Assembly: GCA_036346225.1 (NCBI GenBank) | Contig: JARFIW010001110.1 | Span: 1,240,001-1,304,000, forward strand | Source of the DNA: Platerodrilus igneus | Lineage: Eukaryota; Arthropoda; Insecta; Coleoptera; Lycidae | Direction of reading: 5' to 3' | DNA length: 64,000 nt | Shown: positions 45,790-56,700 of the stretch, piece after piece | How positions within the stretch are numbered: the stretch's first letter is position 1 | How the letters are laid out: each line of letters opens with the position of its first letter | Translations under genes and position numbers: made by a program | The notes under the pieces: generated by a model | The model's input: only the letters and a program-made list of their open reading frames with translations | Told to the model about the DNA's origin: nothing | Databases searched by the model: none

Positions 45790-47111
45790 TTGTAGGTCTA
45801 GGATATTTAACTACTGCGGAAATTTTCTCAGTTTTAATATTCTTAAGTTGTTCCCCACTAGTGGAAGGTCTACTAACAAACATATTTGATTTAATAGACT
45901 TACTTTTATCGTTATACTCTTTATTCGTGGTAGTATTAGAACATAGCGTTGGCCTTTGCCTATTCTTACTGAAATTTTCTTTTTCTTTTAAGTCATTCTT
46001 AGGATGGTAATTGGGTTTATTATCGTTACCTTTTTTATGATCAGTTATTATAGAAACTTTTAGATATCTTTTATTCTTTGATTAAAGAGCTTTATTTTTA
46101 TTAATAGAGACTGCCTCTAAGTTCTTAACTTTCATTTAATTCACTTGCGTCAGTAATTTCACAAAGTACCAGCCTTTATTGTTGGAATCAAAAACTAAAT
46201 TTTTTCTAATACATTTCACGGTCTCTATTTCAGATGGAGGCGAACATAAACGACCAAGAGGATTTTCAATTTTAGTTATAAAAATAGAAATTTTATGGGT
46301 AGATTTTTGTTTGTATGAATTATTTTCATTCTATTTATCGTCATCAATATCTGGAGACAATAAGTCTTCTTTTAGTAGCTCGACTTATGAATTCCAACTG
46401 TAAAGAGAATTCTGAATGCTTCTGAACCATTCAAATTCATCCCCACGTAATAGTTCAACAGTTGAATTGAAAAGTTCCTTTTCAGATACTTGTCTAGATT
46501 TTGCCGATTCTGCATATGCATATGCTCTAAAAAAATAGAGTTGTGGAAGATCACCACTAATTATTAAATTTCAATTCGACGATATTTTGCCTTTGATAAG
46601 AGCAACTACAAAAAATTGTCTCATCGTTTGGTGTTGGTCTGCTAAAGGTTGGTCTTGCGGCGGTAACACAGAATCTAATTTTAATGAAAGCAAGTCTTCA
46701 GTTAATTTGACATCAAGTGTAAACTAGTTGCTAAAGCTTCATTCCTCCAAGATAGTTGTTCCAGGGTAAAAGCGAAACCTTTGGAAAAACGTTTTATACG
46801 AGCAGTGACATGATTCACTCTAGACTGCAATCGAAATGGTAAATTTTCTTTCCTTTCATTATTGGCTTCGGCTAAAAGTGATGAAATAGAAGACAACGTA
46901 GCATCAATGGCTTTTTGTTCAAGTACAATATCATACTTAAACTGAGACAATTCAATAAAACTCCGTATATATTCGTACCTTCTTGTTTTAGGGGTTTGCT
47001 AACAATGTTCTTTTTTTCATTTTGGTTGTTGGTCGTATAGACTCCAGGAATTTTTAGCTCGTAGACCGTTTTTTCTCCTAAAAGAAAATATGGCTTAATT
47101 TTATCAGACAT
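45790..47111 (-). pseudogene. Decayed Ty3/gypsy-like gag, reverse strand
   Basis: The ATG at 47111 opens MSDKIKPYFLLGEKTVYELK. Another frame continues with LEQKAIDATLSSISSLLAEA and NHVTARIKRFSKGFAFTLEQ. Around 46500-46380 the typical capsid segment appears: ELFNSTVELLRGDEFEWFRS, IQNSLYSWNS, VELLKEDLLSPD. Gypsy-class gag proteins have just such an 'A-x-x-W-x-R ... F-x-W-x-x-F/L ... F-x-P' block. The tail to about 45790 is basic, with no clear zinc knuckle. Many stops and shifts are present. On the minus strand upstream of the ATG, near 47195, GCATGCAACGTGGGAATC resembles the primer-site motif at 5390. No LTR was matched. Confidence 0.55.
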
Positions 47112-47887
47112 TTTAACAGGAAAAATATTTTAACCAATAAACCAATTAAACCAATTAAATTTACAATTATCAGATATTTTTCCTCTAAGAAAATTTGATT
47201 CCCACGTTGCATGCACTACTTGCTGCAGTTTTATATATTAAAAATATAAAGTCTAGAAAAGTCTTCCGCTAACTTGACTAAGGAAGGGTTGTAGATGGGT
47301 CCGCACGGAATTTGCTTAGTTGGATAAATATGATGTTACAATATATACGGTAGATCTTGCCCCAATCATTTAGATGTATTTCCTACGTGTGTTCTTTAGG
47401 AAACAAAAATATTAATATATATTCCTCTTAAATCACCAAAATTGTCAATGTCATGACACGTCTATTTCATTTTAGACTAATAAATATATTTTATCATAAT
47501 AACATTTCATATTCAAGAAAATCATAAAATAATATCACATATTTTTGGTCTTAAATCGCTCAAACAGAATTGTTAAGTAGTTTTCCCACGACTGTACAGT
47601 AAAGTTTTCTTACGCATTTAAGAATGAGCTAATAATGGTACTTATTATTCTGGAAGTGCATATGAGTTCGTAATCCAACACTTTCAACTAATCAAGAACA
47701 TATAGTTCGTGGATTATTATCGTAATCCAACGCCTGTGACCAATCAGTACAAACCTTCATTTTTCATATTCCCCAAGGTAACATTTTTGCATCATGCAAA
47801 TAAATTTTTGCTTGTTATTGCAATATTAGTTAAAACGTTTAGAAAATATTCGATAATGAAGATTTGTGTAGTCGTGGGAAAATTACA

Positions 47888-48004
47888 GTATTCTATTCGT
47901 GAGTTATGGTCATTGCTCATTCGGATTATACCGCTCGCCCAAATGGGCTCGCGGCTCACACCTCCGAGTGAGCAATATCTATCATAACTCGTTCGTTGAA
48001 TAAT
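47888..48004. repeat. Short imperfect hairpin
   Basis: ATTCGTGAGTTATGGTCATT and TGCTCATTCGGA on the left pair with TCCGAGTGAGCA and ATCATAACTCGTTCGTTGAAT on the right, around a GC-rich loop (CGCTCGCCCAAATGGGCTCGCG) that is itself self-complementary. It may be a small MITE. It lies just before mariner-type element 4. Confidence 0.6.
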
Positions 48005-48075
48005 ATACTATTACACATTTTCAACTTTATAACTCAGGCATGATCTGTCATATCTAGCATACCCACTTACATATA

Positions 48076-50276
48076 CGGGTGCCCTATTTCTTACACGTTG
48101 TATGGGTAACTCTGTTATTTGTGACATTAGAGAAAAGGTTAAATAGAGAAACTAGTGCAGTTTTTAATGCCGAGTTTAGCCATGAAGAGATAATTAACAT
48201 ACAGGGTGTAGCAAAAGCGTTATACCAAAATAACGAAATTTTGATCTTTTCTGTTTTGCTTTGTGGTTCATTTATTATGATAGATACAGTAAAACGTTGT
48301 AGATGTTTTTTACATTATTTTAAAAGTAGAATAAGATAAACTTATTTGTTTTTACATGGCTTTGGTCATGTTCGAGTAAATAAGTGAGGTTATGTTTTTT
48401 TAAATGGAAACCATAATTGGCGGTAGCTTTGATAGAAAGGCATTTTTTTTCTCTTTTCAGTGATGTACTACAATGCACATGTTTAACATAAAAATTTTTG
48501 AAAAAATCTTGTTTTTATGAAATACAAAACTTTGTATTAAATAATATGTGAATATTTTAGCTAATTTTAAGAATCAAGTTGCCATATGATACATAACAAT
48601 AGATTTCACTTGTTTGAATAACAGAAATTAGATAGTACTGTTATTTTGTGTTTATACGTACATTATTTTCTTCTAATAGTTAGAATGTCCTACACAAATG
48701 AAGAAAAAAATGACATGCTCTTTTGCTACTATTCTTCGAATCGTAACTCACGGGCAGCAGCGGATTTGTACTTTGAAAGGTACATGGAACGTAAGCAACC
48801 ACACTGTCGGATATTTAGTATACTTGAAAATAATCTTAAGGCATATGGTGCATTTATCAAACCTAAATTCTTACGAAAATATGAAGAAACTGTTGAAACG
48901 AATGTGTTGGCGTTTGTTAACTATAAACCAGAATCTTCTACTGCCGAAATTGCAAACCACTGTGCAACTTCTAAGGAAACTGTGAGGTGTATTCTGAAAA
49001 ATCGGAAATATCATCCCTATCACTATTCTACTTCGAATACATTGTATCCAGTGGATAATCAAAGACGGATAACATTTTGTCGTTGGTACCTTAATAAATG
49101 TGAAGAGGATTCATATTTTTGGAGAACCATTATGTTTACTGACGAAACTAAATTTACAAATAACGGAATATTTAATCGGCACAACAAAGTATTTTATTCT
49201 CAAGAAAATCCTAAACTTGTGCGTGAATCCAGAGATCAACATCAATTTGGTATTAATTGTTGGTGTGGAATATTTTGTGGAAAAATTATTGGACCTTTTT
49301 TTTATACCGACAATTTTACAGCTGCAAATTACTTAAATTTCCTAAAACACCAACTGGAAGAATATTTGGATGAATTACCTCTTAACATCCATTGCAGACT
49401 AAAGTATTTCCAACACGATGGTGCCCCTGCACACAGTGGCACATCAGTGAAGCAATATTTAACTGATCGTTTTGAGCACGTGATTGGTAACAAAATGGAA
49501 ATTGATTGGCCTGCTCGTTCACCACAACTTCGCCATTAGATTTTTATTTGTGGGGTGACTTAAAAAATAAAGTGTATTCTACTACTCCTCAAACGCTTGA
49601 GAATTTAATAGCTAGAATCCAAACAGCAATTGCAAGCATTGATGCACACACAATAGAAAAAGCACTTCGTAATGTTAAAAACGATGTGAGCTGTGCCTTC
49701 AACAAAATGGTGGGCACTTTGAACACCTTATGAAGTGATATTATATTTAAAATTTTTAACATAATTTGTTTTTGATATTTTTGTTACGTTATGCATAAGT
49801 ATTTTTTTATTTAATAGCAAGTTTCGTATTTCATAAAAACAAAATTTTTTCAAAAATTTTTATGTTGAACATGTGCATTGTAGTACATCACTGAAAAGAG
49901 AAAAAAAATGCCTTTCTATCAGAACTACCGCCAATTATGGTTTCCATTTAAAAAAACATAACCTCACTTATTTACTCGAACATGACCAAAGCCATGTAAA
50001 AACAAATAAGTTTATCTTATTCTCCTTTTAAAAGAGTGTAAAAAACATCTGCAATGTTTTACTCTATCTATCACAATAAATTAACCACGAAGCAAAACAA
50101 AAAAGATCGAAATTTCGTTATTTTGGTATAACGCTTTTGCTACACCCTGTATGTTAATTATCTTTTCATGGCTGAACTCGGCATTAAAAACTGCACTAGT
50201 TTCCCTATTTAACCTTTTCTCTAATGTCACAAATAACAGAGTTACCCATACAACGTGTAAGAAATAGGGCACCCTG
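48076..50276 (+). mobile_element. Mariner-type element 4 (DD41D-like), long TIRs, well preserved
   Basis: Inverted repeats of about 460 bp (48076-48535 and 49815-50276) start (C)AGGGTGCCCTATTTC at the right tip; the left tip lacks one A. TA lies at both borders. Inside is a plus-strand transposase broken by a single frameshift. The two TIRs each contain an internal CAGGGTGTAGC motif. It is the most intact of the four related elements. Confidence 0.9.
48685..49733 (+). pseudogene. Mariner-type transposase, element 4, one frameshift
   Basis: I chose the ATG at 48685 (MSYTNEEKNDML) because it aligns with the start of element 2; an in-frame upstream ATG at 48646 would add 13 residues. DNA-binding half: RYMERKQPHC, then STAEIANHCATSKETVRCIL. 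Catalytic half: TIMFTDETKF (first Asp), YFQHDGAPAHSG (second Asp), then WPARSPQL, where SPDL is usual. A single-base deletion near 49530 shifts the frame, after which LDFYLWGDLKNKVYS supplies the third Asp and the protein ends MVGTLNTL at 49733. Spacing between the second and third Asp is about 40, one fewer than in elements 1-3. It has no intron at either position where elements 2 and 3 have one. The length, about 350 codons, is normal for the family. Confidence 0.9.
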
Positions 50277-50699
50277 TATAGTTTTAGGCTTCTCAATATA
50301 ATAAATTACTTAAATTTTAAATAGAATAATTGAAATAGTGATCGTTTCTTCAATTTTTATACTAGGCAAATTCATTGCATATCACCACACAAATTTTTTT
50401 AAAAATTTTTACAAATAAGAAAAAGAAACAGAAGAAAGCTCAAATTATAACAAACTAATTTTTACAAATTGTAAACAGGAATTTATTTAAACTAATCTTC
50501 CTTTTAACGAAATATCTAAATCTAACGAATTAAAATTTTGAGTATAGTTTCTCTTTTACGAAAGATTTCTTCGAAATGAAATAACGGTACTTTCGCATCT
50601 AGTCGAATCAACGGGTGTATTTGCGCCTGAAGCTTAAAGTGAAGTTGTTTAATACAGTCGGTTTTCATAAATTTCTTAACGAATACTCCCTGTATGTTT

Positions 50700-51430
50700 T
50701 TTTGTGGTTTGCTTTTATTTTTCTTGATATTCTTTGGGAATTAAAACACTCATAGGTGTCAAAATCGTCTTCATTTACGTTTTGATCCATGAACTAGGAT
50801 CGTTGTTAAAATAATAAAAAATTTTAAGTTTGACATTTATGACACAAATTGAATGTGACTTTGATTTATTGATGTATGACATATTTAGTTTGAATGCACT
50901 CGATGAAAATTTTAAAGTTTAGAATAATGAGTGCCGTCAATTTGTGTTGCGCCATGGGTGCGACTTTGAGGTAGCCAATACGCTTAACGTGAAATCAGCT
51001 GATTAATTTTTATATAAGTTAAATTTGATATAAATCCAATAACTTGTTTCTATTTATACGGTCCAGAGGATGGTTAGTAAAGAAGTGTGCGAATACGTAA
51101 CCGCAAGGCTTAAGCAGCCATTTTCTTATATCTATCTTGATGATGAAAACTCATTATGATTTGGGCTAATTCTTTAGTAGATTTTAACATGGTTCTGAAG
51201 CGACCATATGACGGGTTTACACTTGTCAGATGCCAATGTTCTACGAATATTTTACATGGTTCTGAGGCGACCCCAAGGCGGGTATAAACTTATCAGATAC
51301 CAACAGTGTTCAAGGATGATTGTATATGGATCTGAGACGATTTTATGGCGGGTTTACACAGGTCAGATACCAATGCTGTTTTACGGGGGCTATTAGTATG
51401 CTTTTTGTCATGTAATAAGTTATTGTCTGT
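50700..51430. repeat. Left arm of foldback repeat with three 69-bp subunits
   Basis: Inverted partner of 59864-60620. It contains three tandem subunits of about 67-70 bp (starting about 51190, 51257 and 51327), each with ATGGTTCTGAGGCGA, GGCGGGTTTACAC and GTCAGATACCAATG-type segments. The outer part (ACGTTTTGATCCATGAACTA, CATTTATGACACAAATTG) also matches the right arm. The arms enclose Penelope-like element C and the BEL insertion. The family is not recognised. Confidence 0.75.
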
Positions 51431-51555
51431 ATAAATAGAAATCATGTATGTAGGCTGTATTTCATGTTAATATCGCAAGGAAAACCCAGGAAAAGCTTGC
51501 AATGCTACCTAGATATTGGGGGCATTTGATTTTCATTTGTTATTTCCTTTATTAT

Positions 51556-51850
51556 TTATTTTAGTAATGGAATCCATTGGTTACTGAAAGTCGCGGACTC
51601 GTTTGCTGCGCATTTATTTTTATGTAGGGTTATATAAGAAGATTCTTTGGTTTTGCGTATTTGGTGTTTTTTCTCTTTATCAATAATTTTTGTGTCCTCC
51701 CATTTTACTTCATGACTGAAATCCAATGCATGTTGGAAGATCATAGATTTTTAAAATTTTCTGTTTTTTATATATGATTTATGTTCTTTTAATCAAACTT
51801 CAAATGGCCTAAAACTTTCCCCTATAACTTGTTACATTCGCACGGTATTT
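51556..51850 (-). pseudogene. GIY-YIG endonuclease remnant, left half of element C
   Basis: From about 51840 one frame reads VIGESFRPFEV and LKEHKSYIKNRKF, matching the Y-I-G-x-T ... R-L-x-E-H core of Penelope-like nucleases although the tyrosine is lost. The 62-codon frame below it gives ALDFSHEVKWEDTKIIDKEK, the F-x-W-x-x-x-K-I-I-D segment of the same domain. A stop interrupts the V-L-K-E-H region. It is inactive. Confidence 0.6.
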
Positions 51851-52209
51851 TGAAAATGCAATTTTTTGAACTTTGTATTGCGTTTTTGGGTTTTGCTTTT
51901 GTTAATTGTATTCTTAGTGTCTTGTTCGTTTTAAATACTGTTTTGATTTTGAATTTGCTTCCTAGTTTTTGGGTTTTTTTGGAGAATCCCTTTGTGTATG
52001 GTATTGAGAGTATTTTTTAATGCCTCTCGTTTTTTCTGGTTGCTTCTTTTTTATTTTTTGTGACTTTATTAATTTCTTTCTTTATTATTCTTTTAGGATG
52101 CTTATTTATTATTAGCGTACATTTGATTAGGTCTTACTCTTTTTTTAAATTTCTTCGTTTGATAATATCAATTTTGCGTTATCATACATGGTTTTGATAA
52201 TTCTTCTTT

Positions 52210-52440
52210 TGAAACTGTGAGGATGGTTTGGTTCGAAGTTGCAGACCATTTAAAGTTCGACTAAAGGAACATAAAACATATAAAAAATAGAAAATTTAAA
52301 AATCCATGTTTGCTAACATGCATGGGACTTGATTCATGAAATAAAATGGAAGGATGCAAAAATTATTGACAAGGAAGAAAACCACCAAAAACGCAAAGTC
52401 AAAGAATCTGCTTATATAACCCTAGCAAATCCGTAACTTT
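52210..52440 (+). pseudogene. GIY-YIG endonuclease remnant, right half of element C
   Basis: Inverted counterpart of the left half. RPFKVRLKEHKTYKK near 52235 and, in another frame, EIKWKDAKIIDKEE and KESAYITLANP near 52340-52430 match the left copy segment by segment. Several frame breaks are present. Here the R-L-K-E-H core is better preserved than in the left copy. Confidence 0.6.
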
Positions 52441-52585
52441 CAGTAAACAATGGATTCAATTACTGAAAGAAATAACAAACGAAGATCAAATGCCCCCAAC
52501 ATCTAGGTGGCATTGTAAGTTTTCTTTGGGTTTTTCTTACGATATTAACATGAAATATACCCTAAATACATGATTTTTATTTATA

Positions 52586-52590
52586 CAGAA
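52586..52590. other. BEL target-site duplication, left
   Basis: CAGAA directly before the left LTR, identical to CAGAA at 59859-59863. Five bp is the usual length for BEL/Pao insertions. Confidence 0.85.
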
Positions 52591-53110
52591 TGTAAATTTC
52601 GAATAGCTAATTAGGAGAGAAAAGTGGACTGTATATAAAATTAAATGATATTGAACAAACAACAAATAGTTAATGTTTTTAACCAAATCAAACGTTTAGT
52701 AAAACACTCACCTGGTGATTTATGCAGCCGTACCAACAAAAAAAAAACGTTGTAACCAATGCTACTTTTCTTTTTGCGAGTGAAGCAAAGCACATTTATA
52801 ACGATAGCGGTTCTGTAGCAAAGCGGTTCATCTAATTGGTTCTATGTAGAACGTGCGTGTAAAAGCGATGCGGCCCGTTCGAACGACGAATCGATTCTCT
52901 CTTGAGCTTCGTGGATTTCCCAGTCACTACATTGTTTGCACATGCGAAATAACAACGTTCACCACTTACGGTATTTGTTAGCGCGTGCTTCAGTAAACCA
53001 AAAGAAATTCCATTCTAATAAATTTAAATATACCGCGGCGAATTTAAAATAATCAACAAACTCTATGTATTAATAAAATTGGCAGTAAAATTTACAATAT
53101 AAACGGAACA
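52591..53110 (-). repeat. BEL 3' LTR
   Basis: On the plus strand it runs from TGTAAATTTC to AAACGGAACA (TG...CA borders). It matches 59343-59858 with scattered substitutions (for example GCGTGCTTCAG against GCGTGCTTTAG), so the insertion is not very recent. Confidence 0.85.
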
Positions 53111-56087
53111 TGCCGCCCACCAAAATGCAAGGCATTTTAAAGAAAAATAATTATAAGGGGGGGGGGACGAAATGACCAAGCGACAAAAAAAAAGAAAAAA
53201 AGGATCTACAAAAAACAAAAGAAAAAAAAGAAGACTTGTTTTTTCTAAATTGCGGAAAAAGGGCAGAGCCTTGACCCAGTGATAGAAAAGAAAACAGCGA
53301 AGTCGAAGCTCGAATACAAAAAAGGTTTGACTTAAGTTAGACATGAAGGCAGGTTGCCCATAGGAGGTTGCAAAGCTACCAGATTGGTCTTCCAACACCT
53401 TAGACAGTGACTCAAAATACGACGGATAGATTGCCTTCCAGAAATAATCCAGAAGTGCTGACTGACGAGAAAATGGATCATCACGAATAAAATAAGAGAA
53501 CTTGCGAAAACTCTTTTTTAAAGGGGATCCAGAATGAATGACTTCAAGTTCGATAGCAAAATAAGATTGTTGAGTATACACAAGCAAGGGGATCAAAGCA
53601 TTGTGCAACTCGGAAAATGACAAAGGTCCGGAGTACCTGTTGAGCGAGTGACGTAGATTATGACGAAAATGGAGAATCCAAGCAACAATGCGAGTAGTAA
53701 ATGGAAAGGAAGAGTGATTTTCTAGAATTGATTGAATCCAAGAGGATGTTACGACAGCGGATAAAACAATAGAGCGTTGTTCAGTAAAAACTTCAGGAAT
53801 ATCTGAAGGCGGAATGTATGGACTGGAGTTTTCGAAAGACCCATACAAGGTTAGTGAAGCCGACTACCAAAGAGAACATTGGCACAAGTCGGTAGGGAGT
53901 AAACCACGTGAGCCGACATCGGCAGGATTCTCGGTGCAGGGATGTGATGCCAAGAGGCGCGAGACGTGTTTTGCTGAATGTAGGCATCACGATTGGCGAC
54001 GAAAGTCTTCCAACGCTGCGGCGGGAAACTAATCTAAGAAAGTTTTACCATGGAGTCAGACCAACAGTAAATTTTATGAAAAGTAAGGTTTGAATCATAG
54101 GTTTTAAGAACAACTAATAATTTTGATGCCAAAGGGCCGGCTAACAATTCGAGACGGGATAAAGAGATTGTACGAAGAAGTGCGACCTTAGACTTAGCGC
54201 ACACTAAACGAACCTCAACGGCGGAAGGAGAAACATAGCGAAAATAAACAACAGCACAGTAGCCAAGTTCGGAAGCGTCTGCAAAGCAGTGAACTTCGCA
54301 CGTAGTAAACTGTGGCGGGATAAACAAGCGGGGTAAAGCAAAATCCAAAAGAAGCGGTAACTCATACAAGTATCTCAACCACAAATGGAGAAGGTCGGGG
54401 GAGGAGGAGCATCCCATTCTAATTTTATCGACCATAAACGTTGAATTAAGTGTTTTACCAGAAAAGTAAGAAGGGATAAAAATCCCATGGGGTCGATAAT
54501 ACGGGCTAAGTTAGAAAGTAGGTTGCGTTTGGTACAGCAGGTACTGATGGGCTGAACCAGAAAACAAAAATTTTCTGAAATGGGATTCCATTGAAGATCT
54601 AAAACTTTTAGGGGTTGAGTATCAGGATCCTCCAAGGAGCGGGGTTACGCGAATTGCTGCGTAGCGGAAAGATCTTTTAACAATTCGGGATGGTTACTTG
54701 ACCATTTATGAAGTTCGAAACCACCAAGTTCTAAAAGAGCAATTAGTTGATTACGTACAGCGAGGGTTGATTCAATAGAATCTCCACCAGTAGCAATGTC
54801 TTCAATATAAGTATGGTGGTGAAGTGCAAAAGCGGCTAACGGATAAGAATTCCCTTCGTCCACGGCCAACTGCTGAAGTGTGCGTATGGCAAAAAAGGGA
54901 GCACAATTGATTCCATACGTAACGGTGTTTAATTTAAAATCTTGAATGCGCTCCTCAGTTGAGAAACGCCAAACAATTCGTTGATAGTCACACTGAGCGG
55001 GATTTACAAGAATTTGTCTATAGATCTAACAAATATCGGCGGTGATAACACAAGGACGTAAGCGAAATTGTAACAAAATTGCGGCAATATCGGGTTACAC
55101 CTTCGGCCCAAGAAACAAGTGATCCTTTAAGGACGATTGAGACAGAGTTTTAGCGAAAGCGTTGAAAACAACTCGTAATTTCTTACTTACGCTTTCGGGT
55201 TTCACAACGCAATAATGCGGGATGTAATAAGAAAAGTCCAAATGAGACCCAATAACAACAGATTGCATATGTTGAGAATGAAGATATTCACGCCTGAACG
55301 AAACGTACTGTCCGTAAACACGAGGTTGCTTAAGTAGACGATTTTCTAAAGAAACAAATCGTTGTAAGGCAGGATCACGACTACCCGGAAAAAATGGTGC
55401 CTGATCTCTAAACGGCATTGAGACAACATATTGACCTTGTTCATTGCGGCGAAGCGTATCGACAAAATGTTTTTCAATAAGAGTTTCTTCAGGTGTGAAA
55501 GGTTGAGCGGCGGGGACAACTTCGACTTCCCAGATCTTAACGACAATATCTTCCAATGGGGAAGTAGAATCTGTCTTACAAAACAAGCTAGTTATTCCAG
55601 AAGCGGGCGAGGATGGTATGTTTCTCATTAAAACATATCCGACGATGTTATTAATAGCAAAAGATTGATCGCTATCACCCTGGATGCGACCGTCTAATAA
55701 CACTTGGGGTAAAATATACGCACCGAGTAAGAAATCAATGGGTCCAGATTGAGCAAAGGGCGGATCAGCTAGCTTGAGGTTAGCCAGATGATTGAAATGT
55801 TGTAAAGAAATATTAGAAATAGGTAAATTTTCACAAATTTTGGGAAGTACTACAGCTTGAAAATTAATAATCGGTGAAGAAACACCTATTGGTTTAAGCG
55901 AAACGGCGACAGTGCCAACCTGAGCAGCAGAGCGTATGGAACCTAAACCACTAAGGGTAAAAGAATGTGGAGTAGTACAAAAACTTAAACGTTTCACACC
56001 ACTTTGCGAAATAAAAGAAGTCATGCTGCCCGAATCCAGTAAACCGCGAAATTGCTGGAAAGAACCAGTGTAAACGACAATTTCCAC
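53063..56087 (-). pseudogene. BEL/Pao pol (protease, RT, RNase H, deleted integrase)
   Basis: Protease at the start (56087): FRGLLDSGSMTSF has the catalytic Asp, and PIDFLLGAYILPQVLL follows as in DUF1758. Reverse transcriptase: VVKPESVSKKLRVVFNAFAK, then PFFAI upstream of 54870. The active-site motif reads YIEDIATGGDS, with Glu where BEL enzymes have YVDD, so a catalytic Asp is lost. Pao connector: LDLQWNPISENF and IIDPMGFLSLL. RNase H: HCFADASELGYCAVVYF and IYCWSDSMVKLS. Then WKTFVANRDAYIQ and ENPADVGSRG lead to the pre-integrase region: SWIQSIL, RIVAWILHFRHNLRHS, GPLSFSELHNAL. Next, FIRDD runs straight into DYFWKAIYPSYFESLSKVL, the integrase C-terminus, so the zinc finger and DDE core are missing. 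Several frameshifts are present. Confidence 0.85.
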
Positions 56088-56688
56088 TTGAATGGTGGAA
56101 AGTAAAACATGTTAAGATTTAGCTAAAAAATTAAATAAAACGACATTCGAAGTTGACGGAACACTACAGCTAAACAAAGTCGATGATTCCTCAGACGCAC
56201 GAGGAACGGAAGGCTTGTAGCGGTCTTGAATAACAGGAATAAAGCGAGGTGATACATTAGAGGCGGCGGTGTCCGGGCTCAGGCGAGACTGGCTACTAGC
56301 AGCAAAAGCGGGTTTAGACGAAACGCGATCGAAGTGCGATAACGAATGATGACGTTGATTGCATTGGCCGCATGAAAAAGTAGACTTACATTTATTTAAA
56401 ATGTGAGGATTACTAAGGCAATTAATACAAAGATGTTGGTTTTTTGCAAAGTTGTAGCGATCTTGCGATGAAGTTTAACGAAATCATTACAGCGATAAAG
56501 ATTGTGATCTTGGTTGCAAAGCGGACATTTATTAACACTAGATTTTGTCTGTACCAACATGGAAACGGCGGATCGAGGCTTAGACGGGTTGCTGGAATGA
56601 ATAATTTTGTTTAAATCAGTTTTATGATTTAGCGACAAATTCGATAAGGATTTACACGTATTTTCCAGATAAGCAATTAACTTTTTAT

Positions 56689-56700
56689 AAGATGGGATTG
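56689..56700. other. RTE copy 3 target-site duplication, left
   Basis: AAGATGGGATTG, identical to 58277-58288. The last TTG also matches the RTE sequence at the truncation point, so the exact edge is uncertain by three bases. Confidence 0.85.

Larger units (their letters stand above)
51431..52588. mobile_element. Penelope-like element C, head-to-head inverted pair
   Basis: About 300-bp inverted arms (about 51431-51748 and 52288-52588) share GGCATTTGATTTTC/GATCAAATGCC, TTACTGAAAG-type and CTGTATAAATA/TATTTATACAG ends. The left half codes on the minus strand and the right half on the plus strand, so the 3' ends point outward as in elements A and B. It sits inside the foldback arms and is followed immediately by the CAGAA target duplication of the BEL element. 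Confidence 0.65.
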
